Of a DNA stretch of 64,000 nt, positions 52,701 through 64,000 are shown piece by piece. Under the pieces are notes generated by a model. It did not search any database, was not told the origin of the DNA, and was given only the letters and a program-made list of their open reading frames with translations. This DNA comes from Albula goreensis (Eukaryota; Chordata; Actinopteri; Albuliformes; Albulidae), in assembly GCA_022829145.1 (NCBI GenBank), contig CM040745.1:28278406-28342405 (forward strand), given 5' to 3'. The position numbers were made by a program, and so were the translations under genes. Position 1 is the stretch's first letter. Each line of letters begins with the position of its first letter.

Positions 52701-55700
52701 AAGTACTGACTTGGGAAACTGACTTTCTAAGCATAGCCATTTCAGAGACATTCATGAAAATAAAATGTATGCATTAACATCCTTTACTGATATTCTGAGA
52801 ATCCTCTAAGAACCAAAACTCCTGGCCAAGGCCCATCCAGAATTTAAAGTGCAGGTTATACTCCTCCCCTCATGCTTGTTCATGGAGAGCTCTGCCAGGA
52901 GCCATGTCCTCCCCTGTCTGCTGGATCTACCCTGTATCAGGTGAGCTCTGGCTAAGCTGAGCTCAGACAGAGCAAAGTAAGAACTGTTTCATAAGAACTG
53001 CATCACTGAGCATGCTCCAGCTCTTCCGTGCACACAGCCTGATCATGCCCCATTCAATTTCTCTTTAGGAAGTCAGAAGTTTAGTGTTTATGTGGAAGAC
53101 CACTTATAAAAAACAGCACTAGCTGACTACACTTTTGATTGTTATTTGTGGTCCTTTGTGAATACATTAAGCAGGTGCAGACCGTGGGAGTATAAATGCC
53201 AAAGATGCCTGGACAGTGATTGAGCTGCAGCGCTGATTAGAGGTTTCTGTGGTGAGGGTTGGAATGACAGTGAGATCAGTATTTACAGACGGAGGTTAGT
53301 GTTGTAGACAATGGAACAGAGAACACTGGGAATGAGGGTCTTATTTCTCTTCAGGGTCCATAATACTAAGAGAAAGGAAACCACATATGCACACACACAC
53401 ATACACACATGAACACACATGTACTCACACACACACACGCACACACACATATACACTCACACACACAGGGAGTGATTGTGGTGAATCATGCTGACTTTGA
53501 TGTGGGGCTTACATTGGCGGCAGGACCTGCTGGCAGGATCGAACTGCGCAAGCTCCTTCTCTACGTAGTACAAAACCTTCATAGAGTCCTGATCCTTATT
53601 GGCCTGGATTCGGTACCCACTGCACACTGTGGGGACAGACAGCAACTCAAAGAGCTCCATCTCACACATACTCAGAAAACACCCACATCCACTCATACAA
53701 GTAAACCAAATTCAAACAAATTCACTACAGACAAAGAGACGCACACCCACATATAAACACACACACATATGCTGAAACATACATACATGCATACACACGC
53801 ACACAAAGACGAACAGTTGCACATACACACATACACACAGTTGCACACCAGCCAAATTTTTGTCAGAAAGAACATCACACTGTATGTTTGCTGTTGGTGG
53901 CCATATACATGTCTAAATTCTGGGGTAAAAATACATTTTGATCTGTTTGTACCTAATGTGGGTCTGTACTGTATCTCTCTGTCATTGCTGCAGTGTGGGC
54001 CTTTAAGTTTTTTATGGTTCCAGCTTTTGTTTGTTTATCTCTAATTGGCTTTTGGGTTACAGTGCGTGTTTCCCATTACTGGAGTGTGAGTCTCTGAGTC
54101 TCTACCTGTCCTATGCACAGCCAGTCTGTATGCATGTGGCATAGTTCTTCCTTATGACTGGTTTTCTGTTTCACTACCAGCTGTCTTTCCCTGATGAAAG
54201 AGCAACCGAAGGCTGTAAGGGATTCATCCCTCAGTTGGCCACTTAAAGTGGATGGGAATTAATGACTCAGCGAAACGCATCCAACTTGTTACGGTTAGTT
54301 CACATTGCATTAAAGCATTATTGTTGTAATATTTCAGGAATGGAATGTTAGGACACAACATGCAGGCTTAGCTTCCAGGCACAGATATGCTACCTGTGGA
54401 AATGGACCAGATAAATGTTAAGGCCTGAAGACTTTCTGGACCTTCTTGGAGAAAAACAGTTCCCAAGAGGGCTCTCCTCCTCATTACATACATTTTCACA
54501 TGCAAGCAGTTCTCCTTCCCACCCCCTAATCCCCTCTGTACATGATGTCATACTGTCATAAGTGAACACTCTGGCTGCCATATTGTGACTGGAAGGGGAT
54601 TTTACTGTGAAACACACTGTGTTCGCTATAAAACACTTTTGGCAGTAATGTACTCTGCAGTAAGACTTTGAATTCAGCACTTGAAATTTTAATAAACATT
54701 GAGAAAGGACACATTTTTATAATATGAGGATAATGAAAATTCTATGAATTTCCCTGAGAGAATTAGCCAGCTAAAGTATTATCCTACCTATGTCATACTA
54801 AAGCAAGTTTTTAACTTTTCTTAATTAATGAGAAATTATTTTGAAACCAAATGGATTAATTGTATCACCTATATAATACCATGATGCCACCCCAAACAGC
54901 AAAAGCAAGTGCTGCCAATACATTTTTCTGTCCTTCATGTGATTCCTCCCCTGCTGCCACAGCCCCTGTAATCCTTCCAAAACATCCTCTGTGAATTTTT
55001 GCTTCCAGAAAAGGAGCTATACAAAATGGCCTTATCAACTGCTTGCACAACAAAATATTCCCCTCAAACTGGATTTCTCCTAAATTGCATTCCTGACTTT
55101 TAAATAGACTTGTATGTCATTCTGTGTCTATTTCTGCAATCTCTTCAAAAAGGCATCAACATAGCCATTTTTGAGCAAGGCCTGCTATTCCACCTCCCAC
55201 AATCCCTTGCAGCCTGTATTCAAATCCTCAACAAATTCCCATGAGTATAGGACTCACCTCCTGTCACATTGTTCTGCACGGTGGGAGTGGCTGACATCTT
55301 TGGGTCGAGGATGGTGGAGGGAGCCATGGGGACCATGGTGGGAACACTGGGGATGTAGTAGGGGGGGTACGTGGGGATGTGCGGGTAAGGGCTGTTTGCC
55401 TTTATTGCCTTCCCTGCTTCATATACTGAAGAGAAGAATACAAAAAACAAATTATTCATAGACATTAGTAAGTGGGCTTCTGAGTTGGAAGAAATTGAGT
55501 ATATACTGTATATCATTTAGAATATGTATGGTCATGTATATCTGTGTACATGAGTACGACTGTGTGTCTACTTAGATGTGATTTTATGCATGTGAATGAG
55601 TTTACATGTGTGAGAGTGTGTGTGATTTTATGCACGTGAATGCGTGTACATGTGTGTGAGAGTGTGTTTGTGTGTGATTTTATGCATGTGAATAGGTATA

Positions 55701-58479
55701 CACGTGTGAGAGTGAGTGTGTGTGTGGGTGTTTGTGTACGTGTGTGTTTTTATGTGTGTGTGTGGGTGTTGGTGTACGTGTGTGTTTGTGTGTTGTGTGT
55801 GTGTGTGTGTGTGGGTGTTGGTGTATGTGTGTGAGTGTGTGTGTGGGTGTTGGTGTACGTGTGTGTGTGTGTGTGTGTGTGTGCGTGTGTGTGGGTGTTT
55901 ACTCACAGTGTCGGGGGCAGCAGCAGGTCTCGGGGCAGCAGCAGCAGGGCACATAGCAGCAGCAGGAATGAGGACAGCACTGGCACCAGCAGATCCCCAC
56001 CAGGAGGAGGAAGAAAAGGCTGCCCAGGATCACCGCACCCACAAACACCCACTCTGCCAGAGAACAGACTCAGTTAAGGTTCACATTCACACAAACACCC
56101 AGAGAACGGACTCAGTTAAGGTTCACATTCACACAAACACCCAGAGAACAGACTCAGTTAAGGTTCACATTCACACAAACACCCAGAGAACGGACTCAGT
56201 TAAGGTTCACATTCACACAAACACCCAGAGAACGGACTCAGTTAAGGTTCACATTCACACAAACACCCAGAGAACGGACTCAGTTAAGGTTCACATTCAC
56301 ACAAACACCCAGAGAACGGACTCAGTTAAGGTTCACATTCACACAAACACCCAGAGAACGGACTCAGTTAAGGTTCACATTCACACAAACACCCAGAGAA
56401 CGGACTCAGTTAAGGTTCACATTCACACAAACACCCAGAGAATGGACTCAGTTAAGGTTCACATTCACACAAACACCCTGACCATGACATAACAGACAAA
56501 ACAGCTTTTCAGGGTAAGAGCTGTCCTCTCCTGAATTAAGGTATACACACACATATGCAAACACCCTTCTGTGGGATAGGGGTACTGTTTGGGTATTCAA
56601 AGCCACATGAACCGATCAGCTGTCTTTCATTACTCCTGCCAGTTAGATGATAAGGAGCACAAGCACAAGCAGAGCAGGGCTTGGATTGGGGTGTACATAA
56701 CTGAAACTAGTAACTGGCCAGTGCTGGGGACAATACTTGAGTAGTGTCGGGGGCTGATGACAGGTGGTACATTTCCTTTATAATACAGTGTCAGATGATG
56801 AGCTATAGACTCATTCAGAAGTCATTTTAGGCATAATGATTATTTTATTTTTTGGTTCAAGCAATCACCACTCCAACAGACAATGTCATGTGATCACAAC
56901 TCTACCACACAGGGGCACATAATAACTGGTCACACAGATTTGACTGTAAGAGATCACAGCTTTCATGAGAGCTCCAAGTGATCACTGCTCTCATTGTTTA
57001 TTGTAATACTGCAAAAGTGAATGGGATTCATTTTAAGTGTGAGCACAAAGGAAGAAGAGAAAGTCGCTGTACATACAGACTATGCCTGAGCTTCAGCACA
57101 GGGCTGTCTTACATTAAGACTGAACGTGTGGGTGAACACCCAAGCAGAAGATCAAAGTTACTTTCATGTTCTATTTCAGATGAACAGGCAACAGTGTCAA
57201 CATTCTTCCATCACATGAGTGTTTTCTCTGGCCCTCAATGTGAAATTGAAGAAGCAAAAAGTTAAGCCTGTGTCCGCTGCGCAGAACAGACCTCCTCTAC
57301 ATGGAGGACTCATGTTGTACTGCTGAAAGGATTACAGCTGGTGGAAGGGTCTGACTTTATCGTGTGTTCATCAAAACTTGAACATCGACCCACCCATTAC
57401 TCACAACAACAAGTGTAATGACACTCTTCCCCTTGCAAAGCTGATAAACCAAACCACTTCGCTGAGTCACTTCTATAATCACATCCCCTGTCTGGGTCCA
57501 CACCACAAGCACATAGCTACATTTGAGTCATTCCTGTATCCCCTGTATCCCTGCTTAGTGTGTCCGCATAACAAAATAAAAGAAAAGCCAGAAAGAAGCA
57601 GACGTCTCTTTTGACTGGGTGGATTCAGCATGGCAGAAACTGGCCAGAGAGTGAGAGAGCAGGAAGAGGTGTTAGGAGAGTGGAAAGAAGATGAGACAGG
57701 TGAGGACAAACCCATACCTGGCATAATCTCCACATCGAAATCAGGCAGGAGATCATCCAGCGCACCTGTCTTACCTGGAAAGAGAAGAAGAGCAGTGGTG
57801 AAGGACAGGACAGGTGATAGGCCAGCAGGAGTTAGAGGTCAGGGGTCAGGGCTGAGGAGAATCAAGACATGGACAGACTGACATTAGCTGCAAGCAGACA
57901 GCCACATTGACAGAAGAACCATAGAGACACATGTACCGTGATTATTCTGATATGGACTATGTTCTCCATAATGTTTTGGAGATCTTTGCTCAGACATTTG
58001 CGAACACAGAAACCTACTCACATTCTTACAGTATTACAAAATAAAGTGGCTTTCATCACACTGAATTGTAGTCTCTGGTTCTTCTGTAAGGTTAGCAAAG
58101 ATATGATGAGATGCCTTTCATACAGAGCAAGAGTGGGTACAATTCACTGTCTAAGAACAGGTGCATCTACACACTATTTTAATAAGATTGTGTATATATG
58201 AGACATTTAATGCAAAATATGTAAGTCACTGTGGATAAGGGCACTTGTTATATGCCTAATGCAAATATATATTTATCTTCAGTCCTCACTCCTCAGCCTT
58301 TTCACTAAGATAGCCACTCCTCACTGAAAACAGTCATCAGTTTTACAACTCCTGTCTGTGACTTCATGACACCTGAAAATATCTGAGCTAACAGCAGTAA
58401 CAAGTACAGTGTTATACAGTTATTTGTGACATATGTATGCTTACTGTAAGGTTAAGATGCAGTCTGTAGTCACATGCAC

Positions 58480-58512
<33 letters not shown>

Positions 58513-60582
58513 GTCAGAAACTTTTTGTCAACCACTTGCCGTAAGTTACTTTTGTAAACACTACAGGCACAGTGCTGGCAGCACTCCCTAAGCACTCCTC
58601 ACATCAGAGCACAGAATAATACCAGCTGGCAGTAGCCCACTAAAACAGCAGCTGGTCTTGTACTGGAGCCTGAGAGCATGTCTTGTGCTGCACACTCTGC
58701 ATTTGTACCCAGTGTCTCTGCACATAAAGGGTTAGTCACGAAGGTCAGAGGTCAGACTTACTTACTGGGGCTAATTTTAGCTTAAGTGCCATATTTCTGA
58801 GGCGTTACATACTTCATTCCACACAGAGGGAAAGTGCAACAGCATAATCATCACTATTTTACCCAGTAACCTGTAAATATAACAAAATAACAACTGAAAA
58901 TCCACACATGCTCCCAGCATTCTTCACTGGGATCAGCTGCTAGATCCACTGCACACAGCAAACATAGTGAATTACAACAGCACTTCTCCACTGACACAGG
59001 AAAGAGACTGCTCAATGTAAGATCAGCTCTATTTCTCTAATTACAATGGATGTAAACTCAGATCAGCTATCTCTCTCTCTCTCTCTCTCCAGTAAGTGTG
59101 ACTGCTTCATCTCACCTGTCACATGAACTGCTGGTCATTCACTCCTTATCCAGCAATGCTGACCAACAGCTTGCTCATACACTACCCCCACTCACAGAGA
59201 AAATACCTTCAGAGACAGCCCATCTCTATCTCTTCATCTGTCTACCCCTCCCTGGATGTACATAATTAGATCTCATTACTCTAAGGAAGGGTGGGACCTT
59301 AAGAGTATTTTTACTGTCTAACACATTCCTAACCTCGCTTTTCTCCCTCTCTACAAATTCTTTATTTCTGTCTTGGACTAGGAATATTGACATGTGGGAC
59401 AAAATACAGTGCTGTCTGCCTGTAAGTGTAGCTGTTGAGTGTTTTTGTACTGCATTGATCGCATACAGTTTAGACTAAATATTAAAGTTTGCTTTATTTG
59501 TGCATGTCGCCAAAATGTTCCACCTCTAACAAAAACAGCCCGAACAAAAGAGAAAATATTTTTCATTGACTGATTTGTGTTGCTTCAATACAGACTCAAC
59601 AAAGTTTCTCCTCTCCAATCTGTCTCTCTCTCTCCTTCCCCTGACCTCTTTCACCATGTCACTGTTGCCATGGGAACAGCTTAAGAAGCGACATACATTG
59701 CACAACTTACAAAAATTGGCAACCCGTTTTTACTCTGACTGCCATAGCTACAGAAGCAGAGAATGAAATAACACACACATTGTTTTATTGTTTCACAAAC
59801 ACATACAACAGACATATGTGCATATATTCAGTCTGTGCAGAGGGCAAGCAGGCAGTAGACCCAGGGAGCTCAGCCAGCCTGAGGGTTTACTGGCCAGCAG
59901 CCCTCTGAAAAACAGCCTGCTCAACAATGGGCCCACTCACAGAGGATCAAAGGCCCAGCTCGCAACATGGCCGCCACTCAGTGGTAGCTATGGCAGCTCT
60001 TGTAGCGGCACATTGGGATGTAGACTTTACAAGCACTCAAGGATAAAGACACTTACACTCACACACATCAGTCACACACCCACACGAAGTTGAAGTATAT
60101 ACATTAATTGTGTAAACTGAATAGAATCCACAGATTGGCTTTGAGAGAAAAAGGTCAGTGTTTTCATCCCTAACCTGCACACTGGGAAAGGACAGCCATC
60201 AACAGAACAGTGACAATGGGCCTCTATGTTAATGTGAACAGGGTAAACATCATTAACTGGCTTAAGAATATTTGCAAAACCTTTGTACATCATTCACTTT
60301 TATTTTCTGTGTGGTAAAAATTCTCCTGTTTGGAATCTCATTTACTTGCATTCAATTTCTGTGTGATATGTATTTGCTTCGAGTGTAGAGCAGATTCACT
60401 ACTTATGAATTATACATTCACTTCTAGCATTAAATGTGTGCGTACATCCTGTGCAGACTTACCCAGCACCAGTAACTCCACCTGGGCCTCACTGTTGCCC
60501 TCCACATCGTCTGAGATGACCACCTTGCAGAGATAAACCCCGCTGTCTCCCCACTGCAGCTGCCCAATGCGGAGATCAGCCT
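49689..60582 (-). CDS. ildr2: ildr2-type angulin-3, 5'-partial (8 coding exons in window)
   Basis: Coding exons in transcript order on the minus strand: 60582-60463, 57774-57718, 56053-55907, 55425-55258, 53626-53513, 52098-51897, 51566-50876 and 49724-49689. All phases join, giving 511 codons including the stop. Parts: end of the V-type Ig domain ([18 protein letters not shown]); a 19-residue linker; transmembrane helix from EWVFVG; Cys-rich block; LYEAGKA; the family signature [33 protein letters not shown]; and a long charged Arg/Asp/Ser-rich tail. The linker [19 protein letters not shown] and EWVFVG match human ILDR2 better than LSR, although the last residues LSRDSLIV resemble LSR (LSRESLVV). 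An lsr-like paralogue is the alternative. Angulins mark tricellular junctions and recruit tricellulin. The signal peptide and first Ig exons lie beyond 64000; adding their ~125 residues would approach the human length of about 639. Confidence 0.88.
49797..49945. repeat. Degenerate ~60-bp tandem repeat, about 2.5 copies
   Basis: CTGTTAGTCAGGTCT recurs at 49797 and 49857, and a diverged CTGTTAGTGAGATCT at 49919. Between them lie similar blocks around GGTCATGATTCATCATGCA. It lies in the last intron of the ildr2-type gene, about 70 bp upstream of the terminal micro-exon. Confidence 0.75.
55560..55900. repeat. TG/CA-rich microsatellite next to the transmembrane-exon donor
   Basis: Imperfect GT repeats broken by GTTTGTG and GGGTGTT. 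On the transcribed (minus) strand this is a CA-rich tract starting a few bases after the donor GTGAGT of the 147-nt exon. CA-rich intronic RNA near donors is a known hnRNP L binding context. Confidence 0.85.
55907..56053 (-). CDS. ildr2: ildr2-type transmembrane/Cys exon (147 nt)
   Basis: It encodes the membrane helix and Cys-rich block (49 residues) and is flanked by phase-1 introns, so skipping it keeps the frame. The ildr1 counterpart (38865-38719) is also exactly 147 nt. In mammalian LSR the equivalent exon is skipped to give the beta isoform without a membrane span. The Cys block here reads [13 protein letters not shown], where ildr1 and mammalian members read YVRCPCCP: Arg is replaced by Pro and a Pro by Cys. 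A 42-bp minisatellite abuts the acceptor side and a CA-rich tract abuts the donor side. Confidence 0.9.
56059..56478. repeat. 42-bp minisatellite, exactly ten copies
   Basis: There are ten head-to-tail copies of 42 bp, starting at 56059, 56101, 56143 and so on to 56437. They differ at about one position: AGAGAACAGA in units 1 and 3, AGAGAACGGA in most others, AGAGAATGGA in the last. The array begins 5 bp from the acceptor of the ildr2-type transmembrane exon (exon edge 56053), so its first unit supplies the pyrimidine tract. Near-identity suggests recent expansion and likely length polymorphism. Confidence 0.97.
57718..57774 (-). CDS. ildr2: ildr2-type 57-nt symmetric linker exon
   Basis: It encodes [18 protein letters not shown] between the Ig domain and the membrane helix, with GT-AG borders (TTCCAG|GTAAGA and CCAG|GTATGG). 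Both flanking introns are phase 1, so it can be skipped without shifting frame. The same 19-residue exon is alternatively spliced in mammalian LSR (alpha versus alpha'). ildr1 in this window has no equivalent: its Ig exon joins the transmembrane exon directly. Confidence 0.9.
58475..58513. repeat. (CAGA)n microsatellite
   Basis: About nine imperfect CAGA units in an intron of the ildr2-type gene. Confidence 0.85.
59068..59092. repeat. (CT)n microsatellite
   Basis: About 24 bp of CT repeat in the same ildr2-type intron. Confidence 0.9.
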
Positions 60583-63500
60583 CTGCACAAGGAGAGTGAG
60601 ACAGGGTTAAAGGTCACCCTCCACTCAATATCTGCATTTGACAATCAACATACGTGCAGATTTAACTACTTTACCTTGTATACTCAGACTGACTTAAATG
60701 AATCTTCTCTGTATATGAGCATTACTGGAAATTAATCTACCACACTTTACCAATGCAATTCAACTCAAAGAGCTTCCCAGTGCCCCTGGGAAATTCATTT
60801 CCTGAGAAAAATAATGTTGTGTTCCATACTGCAGGAACCACTACAGTTGTGTCTTCATCCGTTCCCCCATGGACATCTCAGTAATGGACATTTCAGTAAG
60901 TGTGAGGACCTTTGTTCTCTGACCAGTTTTCCCTTTCAGTTACACCACCTGTTGCTACATTATACAGACTTAACAAAGTTCCACATATGAACTGTTTTAT
61001 TAGCAATTTTATTTGCATTCAACAGTTTGACCTGAGCGTAAAATGAAAACATGAAAACATCTTATTAGCTGGTGAGCTTAAAATGATATTCAACAAAATT
61101 TTCAAGGAATTAATGAAAGTAAGCCATTCTCTGCTGCTCATGGTGAGGTTGTGAAGGTCATAGTAAATGTTTCATTTCATTTCAGTCCTGGCACAATAAT
61201 TCTCTGGGGCATAGAGAGTATTTTTAATGAGGTTTAATACGGTCATACTTGATGCTGTGAAGAAATACAAGTAAATGCATAGCCTTGTAAAATGTTCATA
61301 AAATAGCACTTGATCTATTATAATCATGTAAAACCCGCAAAACACAAAATCTTGCAACATTTGTGATTTTGCACATAGAACAAGCTTTAACATGCTTTTC
61401 ATTTAGAGGCCAGAGTGAAGTCCAGGGTAACCTGAGCAAATCATACATGTTCACTTGCAATGCTCCCCGTGACAATATTAATTTACAAATGTAAATAGTT
61501 GTCCACTGCCCCTCAATTTCTCCATTAATTCTGCAACAACCATTTATTAGTATTGTGGTTCGAAAGAATGGTTTTGTGTCACTCAAATAGGCAATTTATT
61601 TCATTTTTACAAATAAAACTATATTAGCTATACTTTAATGTGCTCAATAATTGGCTATATTTCAATACAACACATTTTTAATGGTGCATAAAAAAGCTAT
61701 AATTTTGCATTGGGTGCATGAGATTTGTGAAATGTTACTGAGAAGTACTGCCCTGCCCTACGGACACAGCATATGCACAAAAAATGTACTGATAGTGAAA
61801 TCCTCTTCATTTTGATGGAGCCATTTTTAAAAAGTAGTCTGCCTTTGGTAAATTGATTTATCACAAGAATTTACATGATTCAGAGGGAATGTTCATGTTG
61901 GAAAATGTGTTTAAATAAGGAAACTTTGCAGTATATCTCCAGGGGGAAAACTGGTAGCATTTTATCAATGTGAACCGTAACTAATTCCTCTTGGGCTGTT
62001 TCACCCAGAGGTGATACAAGAAGGTGACAAGCCATATTTGAAAGGGCTCTAAAATGCACAGTGAGTCAGAGAGGGGAGGAAAGGACTGTCAGGCTGTTTG
62101 GCTCTGTAGGCCACTTCTTTGTGAAGGAGAGAGTAAACACTCCTATTTCAGGAAACAGGAAAAGCACAACACAATGACCAACCTTTCCAGGCTTGGGGAG
62201 ACGGATTGTAAAAATAACAATTCAGACTCACAAAAACCTCTGTATCCAGTTCAACTGCATGATAGTGGCCCTGCATTTCACACGCCCATTCTGACCCACT
62301 AAATCTCACGCTTACAATTCTTATGCAACAGCACCACGACAACTCACTCTTCTAATTCAAACACACTACTAGTGACTGCCATAGAAACAGTAAGAACATT
62401 ACGGATGAGAAGGCTGATGCTGACACTATAATGGTTGAAAGATGTACAGTCGTAGCCATGGAAACTGTGAGGCATAGATTGTTAAGTGATTTAGAGACAG
62501 CTAAAGGTCACAGAACAGCATTCTACCACATATAGCTGCTACCATGGTATAGTTATGGTATATAGCTATGGTACAATAGAAAAACTGTATGTTTTATCCA
62601 GGGTGATTTTAACAAGAAATCTTCTGATTGCAAGTCCTAACCACAATGACATGCAAATGTGTACATGCACTCATGAACGTACTTAAATGCACACTCATTC
62701 AGCTTGGGCCTGAGATGAACAGTGGAACAGTGTTGGAACATCTCAACAGAGAAGCAACATCCATTAACACGATTAACAGACCAGCTCCTTTTTAGAGTTC
62801 TTTTATCGCAGAAAGTGGAACGAAATCCTCTATTTAAAAAGACACAATACCAGAGCAATGAATCTGATCCCAGCACTAATGTTCAATAAATCTACAACAT
62901 TCCCTCCCTCTCCTCTCTTCTTTTCAAGCTGTGGGGCTGAGGCTCTTACAGAAACCTCTTCACTGTCTCATACTTCACCTATTCCATGGCAATACCCTGC
63001 CCCTTCCACATCAACCCCATTCAACCCCCATCTCCACTAAGAGACCAGAACCATCACCTACTCAACACTCCTCCTCTCATTCAACAATTAACACAAAAAT
63101 CTTTCTCACACACATAAACACACTCTCTCACACACATTCTCTCCATTACACACACTCTCTCTCACACACATCATCTCCATTACACACACATGTACAGACC
63201 ACATAACCTGAAACCTGTCTTTTGCTTTCTCTGACACCCAACATGGTTGAAATTTTAAACTGGTTTAAAAATCCCAAACTGGTTTTGACATTCCTGTGAG
63301 TTACTTTTTGTGTGGTACATCCATACCCCATTGTGTTGTATGTGTGTGACCCACTTAATTAATGAGTGGGAAAATCTCTCGGAAACAACAGATGCTACCT
63401 TGGACAGAGGGTTTCATTCACAATGCTAATCTGATTGTGGTCATCCGAAGAGAGCACACGTAACTACACCAGACAGAACACATAATCACATTATTAAAAG

Positions 63501-64000
63501 CAAACATACTGAAAACTAGACTACAACTCACAGTGTCAATACACCAATTGATACTTCTAGTACTGGAGTATACACAGTATCATTTTGAATGCCCACTCTA
63601 GCCAGATGTCTTTAACTTAAAAAGTACTCATAAAATGCATAAAATGGACACAGAATAGTAACAAAGGATTTCAGGGAAGTACTTTGAAATGTAACAATCC
63701 CTCATTTGCTCAGTAAAGTTACAGCTACGTCACACCTGTAATGTGCGCAAGAGTGCCACTGCACATGGGAAACAATGTTAGAAAGCCAACAGCCAGAAAA
63801 TGGACCTCTATGGCCAAAATATTTATACTTTAATTGGCCTGTTGACTGGCCAGCATGAAGAATGAATACTCTCAGACTACAGGATGTGTTATAAAACTGT
63901 TATATCAGGATGATTCAAGAATGCCTTTAAAAACTTCCATGTAATTTTAAAGACCAACATTCATTGGAAAAAATAAGGAGGAAGAGTAAGGAGGAGGTTA
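60583..64000 (-). other. ildr2: ildr2-type intron upstream of the in-window exons
   Basis: The exon at 60582 begins in phase (its first two bases complete a codon), so an Ig-domain exon must precede it. I translated this stretch by eye for the equivalent of ildr1 coding exon 3 ([10 protein letters not shown]...REITI) and found nothing. The earlier exons therefore lie beyond the right edge. CA/CT-rich DNA at 63080-63200 is the only repeat noted. Confidence 0.6.

Noticed and set aside
56059-56478. Possible CRISPR-like array
   Set aside because: The 42-bp units are directly adjacent with no variable spacers and lie in a vertebrate intron. It is a minisatellite.
55716-56492. 258-residue plus-strand open frame ending in ten 14-residue repeats
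   Set aside because: It is antisense to the ildr2-type transmembrane exon and stays open only because the 42-bp minisatellite has a period divisible by three and the GT tract has no stops. No start context or similarity.
60583-64000. Missing Ig-domain and signal-peptide exons of the ildr2-type gene
   Set aside because: I looked for the counterparts of ildr1 coding exons 1-3 on the minus strand and saw none, so they are placed beyond the window.

Overview
This is vertebrate, almost certainly ray-finned (teleost) fish nuclear DNA. Genes are split by GT-AG introns, long (CA)n tracts and a tRNA-derived SINE are present, and the proteins match bony-vertebrate families closely. No bacterial, viral, CRISPR or retroviral signal was seen. 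Protein comparisons are from memory of the human families; no search was run.

Layout. (1) 1-6250, minus strand: the first coding exon of me3 (mitochondrial NADP malic enzyme) at 5210-5440; everything to its left is intron. (2) 12.6-21.3 kb, plus strand: prss23, a secreted trypsin-like serine protease. It has a non-coding leader exon near 13.1 kb and an uninterrupted 378-residue coding exon at 18132-19268. me3 and prss23 are head to head, as in human. (3) 21.6-33.8 kb, minus strand: tmem39a, an ER multipass protein, rebuilt from eight coding exons (483 aa); its 3' end converges on that of prss23. (4) 35.8-43.4 kb, minus strand: ildr1 (angulin-2), eight coding exons, 544 aa. (5) 49.7 kb to the right edge, minus strand: an ildr2-type angulin (angulin-3). 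Eight coding exons (511 codons including stop) lie in the window; the signal peptide and first Ig exons lie beyond 64000.

ildr1 and the ildr2-type gene are a same-strand tandem pair of tricellular-junction receptors. They share exon sizes and phases (120-nt Ig exon, 147-nt transmembrane/Cys exon, short last exon ending in a PDZ ligand). The ildr2-type gene also has a phase-symmetric 57-nt exon. Its 147-nt membrane exon sits between a ten-copy 42-bp minisatellite next to the acceptor and a CA-rich tract next to the donor. The last 12 codons of this gene lie in a micro-exon 1.15 kb downstream of the apparent stop codon.

The rest is intron, intergenic DNA, microsatellites and minisatellites, one clear SINE and a few transposon-like fragments.
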